DNA of 64,000 nucleotides from Lysobacter arenosi (GCF_016613475.2 NZ_CP071517.1:2418001-2482000), one strand, 5' to 3'. Counted from the stretch's first letter, positions 35,364 through 44,969 are shown. The notes: generated by a model not told the origin, from the letters alone. Numbers and translations: made by a program.

Positions 35364-36605
35364 ATGATGTCCGCACGCTACGCGGGACGAGGAATGGATG
35401 TGCACCACTCGCACGGGCTGATGGAGCATTGGTTATGCTGCCAACGCCGGCGACTGGGTCGGCGACTGGACGCAGGCTTGCCGATGGCACAGCTCGCTGG
35501 AGAACAGCAGGAAGAAGCGCGACCGCTGGCGAAGACCGGGGCCGGAAGCGGCCGCCGGGGCGTCGCCATTCTGGCGGCATGGACGCTGGTCGCGATGCTC
35601 TTCGCCGGGCAGGCCTGGTTTGCCGCACAGGTTCGCGGCGAGCCACTGGCTTGGGCACGCGCCAGTGTCATCTGGCTCGTCTGGGCCGCGGTCTGGGCCG
35701 CCCTGACGCCGATCGCATTACGACTCGAGGCGCGGTTCCCGCTCCAGCGACCACGCGTCCTTGCAGCGCTTGCGGTGCACGGCGTTGCTTCGGCGATCTG
35801 CGCCTTGATCAACCTCGCGCTCTTCGCGCTGGCCGCGCCAGTCATCGGCGCGACCCAAGTCGAACCGACCTGGCTCGGCACCTTCAGCCGGCTGCTTGGC
35901 ACGACGCTTCTGCTGAACCTCCCGGTGTACTGGCTGATCGTCGCCGCGGCACATGTGGAGCGCCTCGTGCGGACCGCCCGGGAACGGGATCGTCGACAAC
36001 TCCGCCTCGAAGCGCAGCTGGCCGATGCCCGCCTGCAGGCATTGCGCGCCCAGCTGCAGCCGCACTTCCTGTTCAACGCCCTCAACACGATCTCGGTGCT
36101 GATGCACGAGAATGTCGACTCGGCAAACCGGATCCTCCTGCAACTCAGCACGTTGCTGCGCCGATCGCTCGACAGCACCGACGCGCATGAGGTGACGCTC
36201 GGCGAGGAGATCGGTTTTCTCGAGAGCTATCTCGAGATCGAGCAGGCCCGTTTCGGCGGACGTCTGAGCTACCGGATCCTCATTCCTGACCAGCTTCTCG
36301 AAGCGCGGGTTCCGAACCTGATCCTTCAGCCCCTGGTCGAGAACGCGCTGCGCCACGGACTGGCCACGCGCGCCGGACCGGGGCGAGTGGATATCAAGGC
36401 GGACCGGCAGGGCGACGCTCTCCTGTTGAGCGTTGTCGATGACGGCAGAGGCCTGCTCCCGGCGAGAACCGAACGCGTCGGCCTGGCGAACACCAGGGCG
36501 CGGTTGCGATTGCTGTACGCGGACAGGCAACGCCTGGACGTACGCAATTCCGATGACGGCGGCGTCATCGCCCAGATCGAGCTGCCTTGGCGCACGGCCC
36601 AATGA
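35364..36605 (+). CDS. LytS/YehU-type sensor histidine kinase
   Basis: A 413-residue membrane kinase. Four membrane segments lie at about residues 66-88, 100-120, 132-160 and 178-197. A coiled-coil stretch (ERDRRQLRLEAQLADARLQAL) precedes the His_kinase domain with LQPHFLFNALNTIS (His234), and the C-terminal ATPase part has LVENALRHGL and VDDGRGLLPA-type motifs. This is the LytS family, which acts only with LytTR regulators. ATG 35364 follows an AAAGG sequence. The stop overlaps the ATG of the LytTR regulator gene (ATGA). The ligand is unknown. Confidence 0.88.
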   Translation: MMSARYAGRGMDVHHSHGLMEHWLCCQRRRLGRRLDAGLPMAQLAGEQQEEARPLAKTGAGSGRRGVAILAAWTLVAMLFAGQAWFAAQVRGEPLAWARASVIWLVWAAVWAALTPIALRLEARFPLQRPRVLAALAVHGVASAICALINLALFALAAPVIGATQVEPTWLGTFSRLLGTTLLLNLPVYWLIVAAAHVERLVRTARERDRRQLRLEAQLADARLQALRAQLQPHFLFNALNTISVLMHENVDSANRILLQLSTLLRRSLDSTDAHEVTLGEEIGFLESYLEIEQARFGGRLSYRILIPDQLLEARVPNLILQPLVENALRHGLATRAGPGRVDIKADRQGDALLLSVVDDGRGLLPARTERVGLANTRARLRLLYADRQRLDVRNSDDGGVIAQIELPWRTAQ

Positions 36606-37363
36606 CCATCCGCGTACTGATCGTTGACGATGAACCGATCGCCCGCCGCGGGATATTGCGGCTGCTGCGGCAGGAGCCTGACATCGAAGTCGTCGAAGAG
36701 TGCAGTGACGGTGAAGCTGCGATCTCGGCGATCAGCGCGCTTTCGCCCGACCTCGTCTTCCTAGATGTGCAGATGCCGGAACTCGATGGGTTCGCCGTCA
36801 TTGAAGCCATCGGGGAGAGCCGCATGCCCGCGGTCGTGTTCGTGACCGCATTCGATCAACACGCCGTGCGCGCGTTCGATGCGCAGGCGATCGACTACGT
36901 GCTGAAGCCGATCGATCCGGAACGGTTTCGCCGAGCACTGCAGCGCGCCCGCAACCACCTGACTCATCCAGACGACAGCTTCGTCCGCCGTGTGTCCGAG
37001 GCCTTGAAGTCGATAGATCGGGGAGAACTGCAGCGCTACCCTTTGCGCCTGGCAATCCGTTCTGGTGGTCGCGTCCACTTGCTCGACATCGGCGAGGTCG
37101 ACCGCATCGTCGCCGCGGGGAACTACGCCGAGATCCACACAGGCGCGAAACAGCACCTGCTGCGCGAGACGATGGCCAGTCTCGAGTCGCGCCTGGATCC
37201 ACAACGCTTCATCCGGGTATCGCGGGCGGCAATCGTCAGCATTGCCCAGATTCGCGAAGTGCAGCCACTGTTCAATGGAGACTTCGTGGTTCTCCTCAAG
37301 AATGGCGCACAGGTGAACGGCAGCCGGCGCTATCGGTCGGCGCTCGACGTGTTGCTCCGTTGA
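36602..37363 (+). CDS. LytTR-family response regulator
   Basis: A 253-residue regulator with an N-terminal receiver domain (Asp9-Asp10, phospho-acceptor Asp55 in LVFLDVQMPELDG, Lys in YVLKPIDPERF) and a C-terminal LytTR DNA-binding domain (about 140-253; DRIVAAGNYAEIHTG, RFIRVSRAAIVSIAQI and NGSRRYRSAL). The ATG overlaps the kinase stop. LytTR regulators commonly control surface polysaccharide, autolysis or quorum-type functions; here the pga operon begins only about 6 kb away but nothing links them directly. Confidence 0.9.
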   Translation: MTIRVLIVDDEPIARRGILRLLRQEPDIEVVEECSDGEAAISAISALSPDLVFLDVQMPELDGFAVIEAIGESRMPAVVFVTAFDQHAVRAFDAQAIDYVLKPIDPERFRRALQRARNHLTHPDDSFVRRVSEALKSIDRGELQRYPLRLAIRSGGRVHLLDIGEVDRIVAAGNYAEIHTGAKQHLLRETMASLESRLDPQRFIRVSRAAIVSIAQIREVQPLFNGDFVVLLKNGAQVNGSRRYRSALDVLLR

Positions 37364-37543
37364 GCGCTGCCTTCCGCGGGGACCACATGCCAGCGGAAAG
37401 AACGCGTTTGCACCGATTGACGACACGCCCTCGTCACTGCGCAGCCTCAACTCCTCCCGCCACCGCGTCCGCCTGGCCCCAATGGGACGCGAGCGGCCGT
37501 ACGTAAGCCCATCATCCGCAGCACGCACTTCTGCGTATCGGAG

Positions 37544-38098
37544 ATGGTCATGAACAAGTGCAACATCCTGCTGTCCGCGGTGGCAACAATCGTCGTTCTC
37601 TCGGGCGGAATCCTGCCGGAGGCCAATGCGTCCGACAGCGTTCGCGCCGAGTCTGTGGAGTTCAACAAGGCGGTCACCCGCAGGGTGTACGAGGAAGGCC
37701 TCAGCCAGGGTCGATTCGAAGTGCCGTACAGCGCAGACTTCGTTGGCCATGGCGGCAGGACGACCTTCACCCATGCCAATGGCATGGCCGAAGCCAGGGG
37801 ATGGCGCGAAGCGTTTCCGGACCTGAAGGTCACGGTCGACAAGCAGGTTGCCGAGCAGGACCTGGTGGCGGTGCGCTGGACCGCGCGCGGGACCAACACC
37901 GGCACCGGCAATGGCATTCCGGCCACCGGTCGCTCAGTGCAGATCACCGGCACCACGCTGTTCCGAATGGCTGATGGACACATCGCCGAAGAATGGACAT
38001 GCGCCGACTCGCTTGGCCTGATGAAGCAACTGGGCATGTTGGCGACACCGGCAGCGACGCCGGCGAGCAACGTAAGCCCTTCCGCAGGCGCTCCCTGA
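37544..38098 (+). CDS. Exported SnoaL-like ester cyclase family protein
   Basis: A 184-residue protein with a signal peptide (ending near NASDS, residue 31) and a SnoaL/NTF2-like fold: FNKAVTRRVYEEGLSQG, a FREAFPDLKVTV-like segment (residues 90-100), VAVRWTARGTNTGTGNGIPATGR with the typical Gly-rich turn, and DGHIAEEWTCAD. Members of this group include polyketide cyclases and many uncharacterised secreted proteins. CGGAG upstream supports ATG 37544; ATG 37550 is close. The Ala/Pro/Ser-rich C-terminus looks disordered. It is convergent with the pga operon end. Confidence 0.75.
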   Translation: MVMNKCNILLSAVATIVVLSGGILPEANASDSVRAESVEFNKAVTRRVYEEGLSQGRFEVPYSADFVGHGGRTTFTHANGMAEARGWREAFPDLKVTVDKQVAEQDLVAVRWTARGTNTGTGNGIPATGRSVQITGTTLFRMADGHIAEEWTCADSLGLMKQLGMLATPAATPASNVSPSAGAP

Positions 38099-38117
38099 CC
38101 CGAGCAGACGCTGACCT

Positions 38118-38151
38118 GCGCATCCGGCGAAATGATCTGCGTCGGATGCGC
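38118..38151. terminator. Stem-loop between convergent genes, possible bidirectional terminator
   Basis: GCGCATCCG (38118-38126) and CGGATGCGC (38143-38151) form an exact 9-bp stem with a 16-nt loop. It lies between the end of the SnoaL-like gene and the end of pgaD, two converging transcription units. No U-tract follows on either strand, so it is at best an atypical terminator or an RNA 3'-end structure. Confidence 0.3.
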
Positions 38152-38222
38152 GGTTCTGCAACGCGGCGTCGATTCCGGGATCACGCTGAAAGACTTGGCC
38201 ATCCAGCCCTTGGCCGCGACAT

Positions 38223-38681
38223 CTAGCCCTGCAAGGGCTCCGGCGTACCGACGACGGAAATTCGGAAGTCGGCATCGAACTCGACCACCATCACGCGTGC
38301 CTGCTGCAGTTTCTCCGCTTCCGCAGAGGTCAATCCCAGATTCTGCGCATGGGCGGCTCTGTCCAGTGACGGTGATCCCTCGGCGGTTCTGATCTTGCGC
38401 TTCAACAACCAGCTTCGGACCGCTGCGTAGCACACCATCCACACACTCAGCAGCGCGATGAGCCAAAGAAATGGGCGCAGGTCCAGCCACAGCCATTCCA
38501 CCGCAGGTGCCGATTGGCGCAGGCCCAACAGGACCTTCGTCTCGCTCCAGAGTGCATCAAGCATCGGCATCAGCAGGAAGGCCAGAAGCAGCCAGGCCGC
38601 CGCCGTGAGAACGATGTCGCGCAGGCGCGCCCACAACGGAACGTTGGCGGCACCGATGACAGGTGGCCAGTGAGTGGTCAT
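38223..38681 (-). CDS. pgaD: Poly-beta-1,6-GlcNAc synthesis protein PgaD
   Basis: A 152-residue membrane protein with two membrane helices (about residues 22-45 and 72-93) and a basic cytoplasmic tail (SWLLKRKIR), the PgaD/HmsS layout. PgaD partners the synthase PgaC and in E. coli carries the c-di-GMP dependence of polymer synthesis. The ATG overlaps the pgaC stop (ATGA). Sequence conservation in this family is low, so identification leans on topology and operon position. Confidence 0.85.
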   Translation of the reverse strand: MTTHWPPVIGAANVPLWARLRDIVLTAAAWLLLAFLLMPMLDALWSETKVLLGLRQSAPAVEWLWLDLRPFLWLIALLSVWMVCYAAVRSWLLKRKIRTAEGSPSLDRAAHAQNLGLTSAEAEKLQQARVMVVEFDADFRISVVGTPEPLQG

Positions 38682-39934
38682 CGAAACCCCCGATCTGGGC
38701 TGACCCATGTGCCGCCGGACTGGGGGGAACGCAGCAAGGCGCGCGGAAGACCGACCAGCGCGGCACCAGCCTGCAGCATCCAGAATGCCAGCGGGTACCA
38801 GACCACCCAGTACCCCGCCCGGAACATGTGCTTCTCGAACTTGCGGTCCAGGGTTCCACTCATGAATGCCTGGAATATGTAGGTCACGGCCAACACGAAC
38901 CCCCATTCACGGGGGATCAGCGACAGTCCGGTCAGCTCGAAGTGCGGCCACAGGCCGGTCAGCTCCAGGAGCCATATCACTACGAGGGTCAGCATCGCGT
39001 ACGCCCAGAACACCGACGCCACGAAGTTCAGCCAGATGGGCCATATTCGAATCGTTCTTCGCTGGAACAGGTGCGGCAGGGCCCTGAGCACCACGAGGGT
39101 GCCGCCTTCGGCCCAGCGGACCCGTTGCCGCCACAAGCCGCGCACCGTCTCCGGCGTGAGAATCCAGCCCATTGCCTTGGGTTCAAAACCGATCAACCAG
39201 CCTGCCAATTGCAGGCGCCAACTGACGTCTACATCGTCGGTGATGCTGCTGGGGTTCCACCAGCCGGCATCCTGGAGGGCTCGCTTGCGAAACGCGCAGA
39301 CACATCCGGAGACCGTGAAGAGAGTGCCGTAAACGTTCTGCGCGCGCTTGATCAGGCCGACGATGTTGGAGAACTCCCCTACCTGCAGCCGTCCGATCAG
39401 CGTGCTGCGGTTGCGGATCCGCGGGTTGCCGGCAACGCCGCCAAACAATGGATTCTCCTGCAGGCGTCGCACGAACCATGCAACAGCAAACGGATCCAGC
39501 AACGTGTCGCCGTCGATGCAGACCAGAATTTCGCCGCGTGCGGCTAGCGCACCGGCATTGAGCGCGCTTGATTTTCCGTGGTTGCTGGCGAGGTGGACCA
39601 CGCGCATCCTTTCGTAGCGCATGGACAGCTCTTCCAGAAGCGCGCCGGTCCTGTCGCTCGATCCGTCGTTGATGGCGATCACCTCGAAGTCCGGGTACTG
39701 GACGCGCGACAGGACCTCGAAGGTTTCACGCGCCTGGGCTTCTTCGTTGAAGCATGGCACCAGGATCGACACCAGCGGGTATTCCGCCAGCAAAGGCGGT
39801 TCGTCGAAGGGCGGTTCGTTGCGCTCTCTGAACCAATGGAACTGCAGGCCGCCGACCATCCAGTAGAACGCCATCACGAACGGATAGCCAAAGCAGAACA
39901 GCGCCAACCAGGTGCCGAACTGGGACAAGGTCAT
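38678..39934 (-). CDS. pgaC: Poly-beta-1,6-GlcNAc synthase PgaC (GT2)
   Basis: A 418-residue processive glycosyltransferase that polymerises N-acetylglucosamine from UDP-GlcNAc and moves it through the inner membrane. Two N-terminal membrane helices precede the GT2 core with NDGSSD, CIDGDTLLDP, TDDVDVSWRL and the QRVRWAEGG (QxxRW) motif. Three C-terminal membrane segments follow. All catalytic motifs are intact. The ATG overlaps the pgaB stop (ATGA). Confidence 0.95.
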   Translation of the reverse strand: MTLSQFGTWLALFCFGYPFVMAFYWMVGGLQFHWFRERNEPPFDEPPLLAEYPLVSILVPCFNEEAQARETFEVLSRVQYPDFEVIAINDGSSDRTGALLEELSMRYERMRVVHLASNHGKSSALNAGALAARGEILVCIDGDTLLDPFAVAWFVRRLQENPLFGGVAGNPRIRNRSTLIGRLQVGEFSNIVGLIKRAQNVYGTLFTVSGCVCAFRKRALQDAGWWNPSSITDDVDVSWRLQLAGWLIGFEPKAMGWILTPETVRGLWRQRVRWAEGGTLVVLRALPHLFQRRTIRIWPIWLNFVASVFWAYAMLTLVVIWLLELTGLWPHFELTGLSLIPREWGFVLAVTYIFQAFMSGTLDRKFEKHMFRAGYWVVWYPLAFWMLQAGAALVGLPRALLRSPQSGGTWVSPDRGFR

Positions 39935-41709
39935 GGCCGGGTCTCTCGCGGAAACGGAAGGGCCGACACAGCCGGACTTACCAGCTCGCCTGCTGGGGCA
40001 TCGATGAGGGAACCATCCGGCTGCCAGCCAAGCACGGTGCCGCCGTGTGCCTGGAAGTCGCGCGTCGCGGTGGCCAGATCGATGCCTGCCGGTGGAGTGG
40101 TGCCGCGCCACCACACACCCATGCGACGGTATTCCGGCGCCCTGAAGTCCCGACTCCACTCAAACTGCTTCAATGCGTCCCGGTCGCCGAGCTCGGCCGG
40201 AATGAGTGTCACGTCCGCCAGAGTCGATGGCGAAGAAGGCGTCCGGCCCAGTGCCGCGAGCCACAGCAACTCGACGCCGGGCCGCTCCGCCTCGACTGCT
40301 CGAAATGCCAGCATCGCCAGGGCGTCTTCAGGCGGCCAACCCGCCAGGTCCAGCCTTGCCCGATGCTCACGCACACTCCACGGCGTGTCGGTCGCGAGCA
40401 CACCCGGGCGGGAAAGTTGCGCGGCATCTTCCACCATCACCGCAGCAACAGGAACATGGGCGGCGAGATCCGCGAACAGTTGCACGACCCGTTGCGCAGA
40501 GCCCAGGCTCTTCAATGCCTGCCGATGCGGGAGACGCACACCGACCTTTACGTTGGCGCGCCCGCGCAGTTGCGCGGCCAGGCGCGGCAAAAGGTCCTGT
40601 CGCATCGGCAGTACCGAGTTTGGAAACCAGGTGGCGACGAGGTCGCCGTCGGCACCCGGCACCGCCGCATCGATCAGCACGTCGGTGGCGCCGAGCGCGA
40701 GCAGACGCTCGATTACCCGACCGAGGCGTTCGTTGGTGACCGCCGGATCGGCGTCGGCCAGGATGGCGGGATCGAGGCTGACGATGCGTCGCGACGAGGG
40801 CCACGGATCGGCAAAGCGGATGTTCGCGACCCACGTGCCAAGGTCCGGGTCCCCGAGCGGCAAATAGCGTCCCAACGCCATGGGATGCATCGCGTCTCCC
40901 GGCTGCGGGTCGAGCGTGAGTGCGTACTCGAAACCAAGCTCGCGCGCGGTTTCAACGGCAGTTGCCCCGTATCGTCCGAACGGCCAAACGATGGCGCGCG
41001 GAGCACGCCCGAGCTCGCGCTTGATCTGGTCACGCGCGTGCTGCAGGTCGGTGCGAAGTCGCGTGCGATAGGCTGCTCCGTCCTCGTAGCCGTGCTCCTT
41101 GCTGTACAGGCGGGTGGTTGCAGCCGGCAGCACGTTGCCCTGCGGGTTGGCCAGTACCTCCTTGTGCAGGTCATAGCTGTGCGAGGCGAACTCGACCAGG
41201 CCCGAGGCCTGCATCTCCCGCGCCTGGTTCCAGTCGATGAACTGCGAGCGAGGGACAGGTACGCCGCCATAGTTCACGCTGCCGCCAGGCCGTACATCGA
41301 GCCACTGTCCGACTACGGCGGCGACAATGGGAGTGCGGTAGGCCAAGGCCAACGGGTAAACCCGTGTGTACAGGCTGATGTCGCCGTCATCGACGGTGAT
41401 CAGGATCGCGCGCTCCGGCAATGGCTTGATGCCGCGGCGCGCGCGCTCGACATCGACAAGCGAGATCGCATGCCAACCATTGCCAGCCAACCAGTCGAAG
41501 AAGGCGACCAGGTGCTCGCTGGACACCCCACCCTCGCCCAATGTGTCCGGCCGGTCACCAACGCGGTGCAGTGCCACCACAGCGAAGCCCTGCCCCGCGG
41601 CCGGATACTGCCGTTCAACCGGTGCGGTGGGCTGCGCGGACACCGGAGCACACAGCGCAACGACCAGCGAGGTCACTATGGACAAAGCCAACGTCAGGCA
41701 TCTGCGCAT
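39931..41709 (-). CDS. pgaB: Poly-beta-1,6-GlcNAc N-deacetylase PgaB
   Basis: A 592-residue exported protein. The N-terminal half is a polysaccharide deacetylase domain with the metal and catalytic residues Asp107-Asp108 (LITVDDGD), His177 and His182 (ASHSYDLHKEV) and WPFGRYG. The C-terminal half corresponds to the PgaB glycoside-hydrolase-like domain that binds the polymer. It partially deacetylates the polymer in the periplasm before export. It is about 80 residues shorter than E. coli PgaB, with a loss mainly in the C-terminal half. The signal peptide ends near VSAQ, with no convincing lipobox, whereas E. coli PgaB is a lipoprotein. Confidence 0.9.
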   Translation of the reverse strand: MRRCLTLALSIVTSLVVALCAPVSAQPTAPVERQYPAAGQGFAVVALHRVGDRPDTLGEGGVSSEHLVAFFDWLAGNGWHAISLVDVERARRGIKPLPERAILITVDDGDISLYTRVYPLALAYRTPIVAAVVGQWLDVRPGGSVNYGGVPVPRSQFIDWNQAREMQASGLVEFASHSYDLHKEVLANPQGNVLPAATTRLYSKEHGYEDGAAYRTRLRTDLQHARDQIKRELGRAPRAIVWPFGRYGATAVETARELGFEYALTLDPQPGDAMHPMALGRYLPLGDPDLGTWVANIRFADPWPSSRRIVSLDPAILADADPAVTNERLGRVIERLLALGATDVLIDAAVPGADGDLVATWFPNSVLPMRQDLLPRLAAQLRGRANVKVGVRLPHRQALKSLGSAQRVVQLFADLAAHVPVAAVMVEDAAQLSRPGVLATDTPWSVREHRARLDLAGWPPEDALAMLAFRAVEAERPGVELLWLAALGRTPSSPSTLADVTLIPAELGDRDALKQFEWSRDFRAPEYRRMGVWWRGTTPPAGIDLATATRDFQAHGGTVLGWQPDGSLIDAPAGELVSPAVSALPFPRETRP

Positions 41710-41711
41710 GG

Positions 41712-43784
41712 TCAGAACCTCTGCCTCAGGCGCACGAACGCCGTCAACAAACGCTCCGCGTCGCCGTCGTAGAGTCGCCGCGACCAGGAGATGCCGTAGT
41801 TCCACTCCGTGCGCGGATCGTGGCGATAGAAGTGTTCGTAGGTGATGTCGCCAATGACATCCTGGCCGAAGTCGCGCTGCCAGTAGCCGCCGGCGTTGAT
41901 GATCAGCCGTTGCGACAGGCTGCGCTCGTACTCCCTCCACAGGATGTGCCACAACTCGGCGGCAACCATCAACGAAGCGTCCCGCTCAGGATTGAAGTAA
42001 GGCGTGTCGCGCAGCGTGTTGCGCGATAGCGAAAGCGATGGCCGCAGGACGACATCGAGCTTTGGCGTGTCGACCACCGTGGCGCCGAAGTCGGCATTGA
42101 GCTGAAGCCGATCGTTGCCGTCGGTGAAATCCATGGCGGTCAGCCCCACCGATGCGATCCGCGATTCGTTCCAGGCATAACCAGTCGAAATTCCGGCGGC
42201 ATCCGCGCGAATGCCGGCCTCGACGGCGCGCAGCGGCGTCTCCATCGAGAAGGCCTGAAGGCTGGCACCGAGTGTCCAGTGATCGTCGGGCTGCCATTGC
42301 AGGCTCGCGTCGGCACCGGCATGGTCCAGCATGCCGGTGTTGGCCCAGCCGGTCAGTTCGAAAGTGACATCTGGCCAACGGCCCTCGATGCCGGCGCCGT
42401 AGCGGTTGCGCTCCAGCCTGACGTCTTCCGGTTTGCTGGTTTCGCGTTCGCCGGCGGCGAGCAGGCGCCAGCGTTCGCGGATGGGCGGCGTGTAGACGCG
42501 CACGGCGGCCGTCAATCCGTCGCCGGGCGCTACATCGCTGCCGCCTTCGGCCGTCCGCGGCGCAAGTTCGGCGATGAGCTCGGCACTGCGATGAGCAGCC
42601 TGGTCGTCCAGCAGCTGCTGCAGGTGGCTGTTGACCGGATCGATCCTTGCCAGGTTCTCGGCTCGCTGCTCCGACCCGCGCCAATCGCGCCTGCGGAACT
42701 GCGAATCGGCCAGTGCCAGATCGATGGTGAAGTCCTCCGGGGCAAGGCTCTTGGCAATCAGGATCTCTTCGTGCGCAAGGCGCGACCAGCCTCGTGCCGC
42801 TGCAGTCTCTCCACGCTCCAGGCGCAGGTAGGCCGACCCGGGTGCGGCATCGGCCAACGGATTGATGCGCCGCCAGGCGTCGGCCGGCATGTCGGCGAAC
42901 CGCCGCGCCTGTGCGGCCAGGATCTGCGAGTCGAGCCAGTCTTCGTTCGGCCGGGCCGGCGGACCGGTCCCGACGACGCGCCACGCGGTGCCTTCGCTCG
43001 CGAGTGAATCGACGTTGGCGAATGCCGCGTCGAAATCCTCGCTTTCGACCTGGGCGAAGAACAGACCGATGCGCGCATCGCGGCTGTTGGGCAGTGCCAC
43101 CAGCACCTCCTGGTATGCCTGCTGCGCCTCGTCCGGTCGACGTGCACCAAGCAGGGCATCAGCTTCGGCGATGCGCACATACGGTGGCAGGGAGCCAGCG
43201 CTCGCCCGCAACTGGCAGGCCAGCGCCAGCGCGTCATCCCAGCGACCGCGATCGCGCAGTGCAACCACCAGGTCGCGACGAAGGCGCAGCAGCAGGCCGT
43301 CGTCGACCGGCGTTGCCTCGCCCGCTTCGGTGATCAGTGATTGCAGGTGGGCGATGGCCGCGTCCGTGTCCGCATAAGGGTGCGTCCGGTCCAGCGATGG
43401 GACCTGGCTACCCCACCGGACTTCGGCGGCAGCCTGGCGGCTGCGGATGCCGATGTCCTTGTCGGCACCGAGCGCCTGCGCCGCGCCCTGCGGGGCATTG
43501 AGTTCGACCAGGACATCAGCGACTGCGCGCCCGTAGTCTGCGTTGCCTGGAACCAGGGAGCGTGCCTGGGCGAAATTGCGCAACGCCGCGAAGCGATCGC
43601 CAGCGCGCAGTGCGGCTCGACCCTGCTCGAACAGCATCTGTGCATGCTGGCGTGTTTGCGCGGCCCCGCCCGACTGGGCGAAACACGGAGTCGTGATCGC
43701 CAGGACCAGTCCAGTCCCCAATAACCAGCCACGCAATACGGCTGGCGAGGCACTAGGCATTGCCGGCCGATGACCCTCGCCCAT
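41712..43784 (-). CDS. pgaA: Poly-beta-1,6-GlcNAc export porin PgaA
   Basis: A 690-residue outer-membrane protein. After the signal peptide (ending near CFAQ) come TPR helices (about residues 45-400; for example AQMLFEQGRAALRAGDRFAALRNFAQA) that sit in the periplasm, then a beta-barrel from about residue 430 to a terminal VRLRQRF with final Phe. PgaA exports the partly deacetylated polymer. It is the first gene of pgaABCD; only 2 nt separate it from pgaB. The start is ATG 43784 or ATG 43760, the latter opening the signal peptide more directly. Confidence 0.92.
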   Translation of the reverse strand: MGEGHRPAMPSASPAVLRGWLLGTGLVLAITTPCFAQSGGAAQTRQHAQMLFEQGRAALRAGDRFAALRNFAQARSLVPGNADYGRAVADVLVELNAPQGAAQALGADKDIGIRSRQAAAEVRWGSQVPSLDRTHPYADTDAAIAHLQSLITEAGEATPVDDGLLLRLRRDLVVALRDRGRWDDALALACQLRASAGSLPPYVRIAEADALLGARRPDEAQQAYQEVLVALPNSRDARIGLFFAQVESEDFDAAFANVDSLASEGTAWRVVGTGPPARPNEDWLDSQILAAQARRFADMPADAWRRINPLADAAPGSAYLRLERGETAAARGWSRLAHEEILIAKSLAPEDFTIDLALADSQFRRRDWRGSEQRAENLARIDPVNSHLQQLLDDQAAHRSAELIAELAPRTAEGGSDVAPGDGLTAAVRVYTPPIRERWRLLAAGERETSKPEDVRLERNRYGAGIEGRWPDVTFELTGWANTGMLDHAGADASLQWQPDDHWTLGASLQAFSMETPLRAVEAGIRADAAGISTGYAWNESRIASVGLTAMDFTDGNDRLQLNADFGATVVDTPKLDVVLRPSLSLSRNTLRDTPYFNPERDASLMVAAELWHILWREYERSLSQRLIINAGGYWQRDFGQDVIGDITYEHFYRHDPRTEWNYGISWSRRLYDGDAERLLTAFVRLRQRF

Positions 43785-44019
43785 GCTCGTGATGGCGCGG
43801 CATTAGAACGCACATGCCGCCGCAGCCGGGAGTCATTGCCGTTCTCCTCCAAGTACTGTGAGGCCAGCCTGGCGGCTGGCGCAGATCGGAGTAGTGCGAT
43901 ATCAGCAAAGTGATGATAACGCCGTGGACGCAGGGGAGATTACGCTCGAATCCATACGCCCCATGGAATCTGGCATGAAACGTGCTTGCTCCCGACCCAC
44001 GGTTCTGCCGGCATCGGCA

Positions 44020-44643
44020 CTAATGAGTTGCGCCTTCGGTGTTCTTGCCACGCAGGGTTGCCTGCCACTTGAGGGTGAAGTAGATCTCAACCAATGCAAG
44101 TGGAACCAGCCAGGCCACCCAGTCGCTGTGCGCCAGTTTGACGGGTTCCTGGCTGGCAAGTGGGGCGAGCAGCCACATGCCGTGCTGGTCAAGAAGCCGG
44201 GCAGTAAGGAAGTAGCATGCCAGCACGAAACTGCGCGCCATATTGTGTTGGTGGGACAGGACTTTGCCGGCACGAATGGCGCGAACGGCAAACAGCATGC
44301 AGAGAACCCACAGCGCCAGGGCGACCAACTGGGAAGTGAGGAACAACTCGATTTTGGGCAGGCCGATGAACCCGACCACCGCCATGATCGATGCCACGAC
44401 GTATGTGTATCCGGCAACCCGGTGATAGCGGCGAAATCGGTTGCGTAATGGCGCGATGAACTGGAATGGGCCAAGTGTCAGAGCAACGGAACCGCCGACA
44501 ATATGCAGGAAGTACCAGACTGCGCTGTCGCTACGATCTTTGAAGATGCTCGGCCCAAGGAGCAGCGCGGCCACAGTAAAGAACATGGATAGCAGTACAA
44601 ATACACCAAGCAGGTAAGGTCCAGACGTGTCCGAACGTGACAT
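44020..44643 (-). CDS. DUF2306-type integral membrane protein
   Basis: A 207-residue hydrophobic protein with about six membrane segments and basic loops (RNRFRRYHRVAGYTYV). The HxxxGY segment and the later HQHNMARSF motif, both with His near membrane edges, fit DUF2306, a family related to heme- or quinone-associated membrane proteins of unknown function. The gene is lower in GC than its neighbours. The ATG at 44643 begins a natural N-terminus; the longer frame to 44997 covers the divergent promoter region and is rejected. Confidence 0.7.
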   Translation of the reverse strand: MSRSDTSGPYLLGVFVLLSMFFTVAALLLGPSIFKDRSDSAVWYFLHIVGGSVALTLGPFQFIAPLRNRFRRYHRVAGYTYVVASIMAVVGFIGLPKIELFLTSQLVALALWVLCMLFAVRAIRAGKVLSHQHNMARSFVLACYFLTARLLDQHGMWLLAPLASQEPVKLAHSDWVAWLVPLALVEIYFTLKWQATLRGKNTEGATH

Positions 44644-44969
44644 GGCGCCCCCAGTGTGAATTGTTTGGTTTGTGGTCCATCTGCTGGGGCAGCCCCACCG
44701 CGTACCGAATACAGGCCGTCCACCCAAGTCTGTACATGGAATCGCCGCTACTACTGTGCAATCGGGTAGACGGCCTCTGGGGCCGCAATCGGCCAGAAGC
44801 AGAAGGTCGCGATCACGCAAGCCACCGAATTCGCATCTGTTGCGAGCTTTGAATGGCTGCCGGGCAAGTGTGTTAGCCGTGGAGTTCCATTCGCGTACCA
44901 GAGCAGGTCGCCTCACTACGCTAAGCTTCGGCTTCCGCCCGGACCTGGGGTGGGTCCGGAGGAGTCCGT
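44644..44969. other. 326-bp divergent intergenic region
   Basis: No coding signal was recognised. The stretch should hold promoters of the DUF2306 gene (leftward) and the amidohydrolase gene (rightward). A GGAGGA ribosome-binding sequence lies about 10 nt before the amidohydrolase ATG at 44970. No clear operator or riboswitch was seen. Confidence 0.5.

Noticed and set aside
34934..36190. A 418-codon plus-strand frame spanning the aldehyde dehydrogenase/LytS boundary
   Set aside because: It is antisense to the dehydrogenase and out of frame with the kinase, and its translation is Arg/Ala-rich with no domain.
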